From CAVRZY01 sp963725415 (GTDB lineage Bacteria > Acidobacteriota > Terriglobia > Bryobacterales > Bryobacteraceae), in contig CAVRZY010000062.1 of assembly GCA_963725415.1 (NCBI GenBank), positions 1-14,743 of the forward strand: a stretch of 14,743 nt of DNA, in the 5' to 3' direction. How positions within the stretch are numbered: the first letter of the stretch is position 1; each line of letters starts with the position of its first letter. Positions 14,158-14,743 of this stretch are shown here, in pieces. The notes below the pieces were generated by a model. The model ran no database searches. It was not told the DNA's origin and saw only the letters and a program-made list of their open reading frames with translations. The position numbers were made by a program, and so were the translations under genes.

Positions 14158-14658
14158 TCGCCTTGCCTTTGGTGGGCTGCACTATCCTTCCGGACACCTA
14201 TCCGCCGCCCATCCAACGCCCCTCCTACGGCCCGGATCTCAATCCGGTGGGCCATTTTGTCAGCATGAACGGCCCCAACGCCGACGCCCACATCCTGCGC
14301 GATGTCAGCCCCGGCCTCGAAGCCGACGCCTGGCGCTGGACCCAAAAGCGCCCCGAGTCTCCAGTTCTATCTGGAGTTCACTGAGAACCTCCGGTTCGTG
14401 ATGGACTTCGCGATTCCTGAAGTAACTTTCCCGCAGCGAGGGCCCGTCACCATTTCGTTCTTCATCAACGGCCACCTGCTCGACAAGGTGCGCTACGAAA
14501 AAGGCGGCGAGATGCATTTCGAAAGACCGGTCCCCGCGGCTTGGCTGCGGACCAATGCCGCCACGGTGGTGGCCGCGGAGATCGACAAGACCTGGATTGC
14601 TGCCGCCGATGGCGCCAGGCTGGGATTCATTCTTAGCCGCGCCGGGTTTGTCGAGTGA
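14139..14658 (+). pseudogene. Lipoprotein-type gene split by a one-base frameshift
   Basis: Two adjacent frames make one protein of ~172 residues. The first, from GTG 14139, gives a lipoprotein signal RWVVLVALPLVGC with lipobox LVGC, then FVSMNGPNADAHILRDVSPGLEADAWRWTQKRPE. The second, continuing from ~14359, gives LQFYLEFTENLRFVMDFAIP, VTISFFINGHLLDKVRYEK, GEMHFERPVPAAWLRTN and LGFILSRAGFVE, ending with TGA at 14656-14658. An extra T at 14358 (CCCGAG-T-CTCCAG) separates them; without it the frame reads KRPELQFYLEF through. The relic at 13444 lacks this T. The second half looks like a beta-sandwich envelope domain; function is unknown. It is either a true pseudogene or a sequencing error. The stop overlaps the next ATG. 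Confidence 0.75.
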
Positions 14659-14743
14659 TGCCACAGGCCCTCTACATTCTGTTCGGCGCAGCCTTCACCG
14701 TGGCCAGCAATACGAAGAACTCAACCAGGTACCACATAAACAT
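14658..14743 (+). CDS. Start of a gene running off the right edge, possibly a membrane protein
   Basis: The ATG at 14658-14660 overlaps the preceding TGA (TGATG), suggesting translational coupling. The visible 28 residues start with a hydrophobic MPQALYILFGAAFTVA, like a first membrane helix, then change abruptly to polar SNTKNSTRYHIN while the DNA becomes AT-richer from about 14706. The helix is too short to judge. The sequence may be interrupted by an insertion or a contig end there. Family not recognised. Confidence 0.4.
   Translation, partial: MPQALYILFGAAFTVASNTKNSTRYHIN

Overview
The window looks like chromosomal DNA from a GC-rich Gram-negative bacterium, most likely an Acidobacteriota member of the Solibacter/Bryobacter type. 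This is inferred from protein style: a secreted 66-residue-unit NHL propeller, Tat-type TldD, zinc-ribbon membrane protein, lipoprotein gene, and TATACT -10-like boxes. No rRNA or marker gene fixes the lineage.

Layout. (1) 1-2228, minus strand: the N-terminal 510 residues of a secreted NHL beta-propeller protein that runs off the left edge, preceded by a small secreted protein with two beta-barrel-like repeats. (2) 2229-2577: no gene; a nested palindromic element (2312-2564) with REP-like subunits. (3) 2578-6428, plus strand: a two-gene glycan unit, an alpha/alpha-barrel sugar-enzyme-like protein overlapping by TTGA with a 900-residue GT2-GT4 double glycosyltransferase. A 146-bp MITE-like element sits exactly on the glycosyltransferase stop codon. 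(4) 6662-7270, minus strand: nadD, convergent with the glycosyltransferase gene and almost abutting, head to head, the next operon. (5) 7277-12599, plus strand: a tight operon of Gfo/Idh/MocA oxidoreductase, zinc-ribbon membrane protein, endonuclease III (nth), Tat-signal TldD-like protein and PmbA-like partner, with ATGA overlaps or gaps of 2-7 nt.

(6) 12568-14743: a scrambled accessory stretch. It holds the C-terminal relic of a REP-associated (RAYT-like) transposase, a MazF/RHH toxin-antitoxin pair on the minus strand, a relic of a lipoprotein-type gene with a 125-bp internal deletion, a second toxin-antitoxin pair on the plus strand whose toxin has an aberrant C-terminus, and a fuller copy of the same lipoprotein-type gene that carries a single-base frameshift. 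A last gene starts at 14658 and runs into an AT-richer sequence at the right edge.

The most noteworthy points are the two composite palindromic elements, the paralogue relic lying between two toxin-antitoxin modules next to its frameshifted sister, the TldD-like protein with an export signal and a changed third metal ligand beside a partner lacking any signal, and the three-part glycosyltransferase. I see no CRISPR array, tRNA, rRNA or complete transposase gene.
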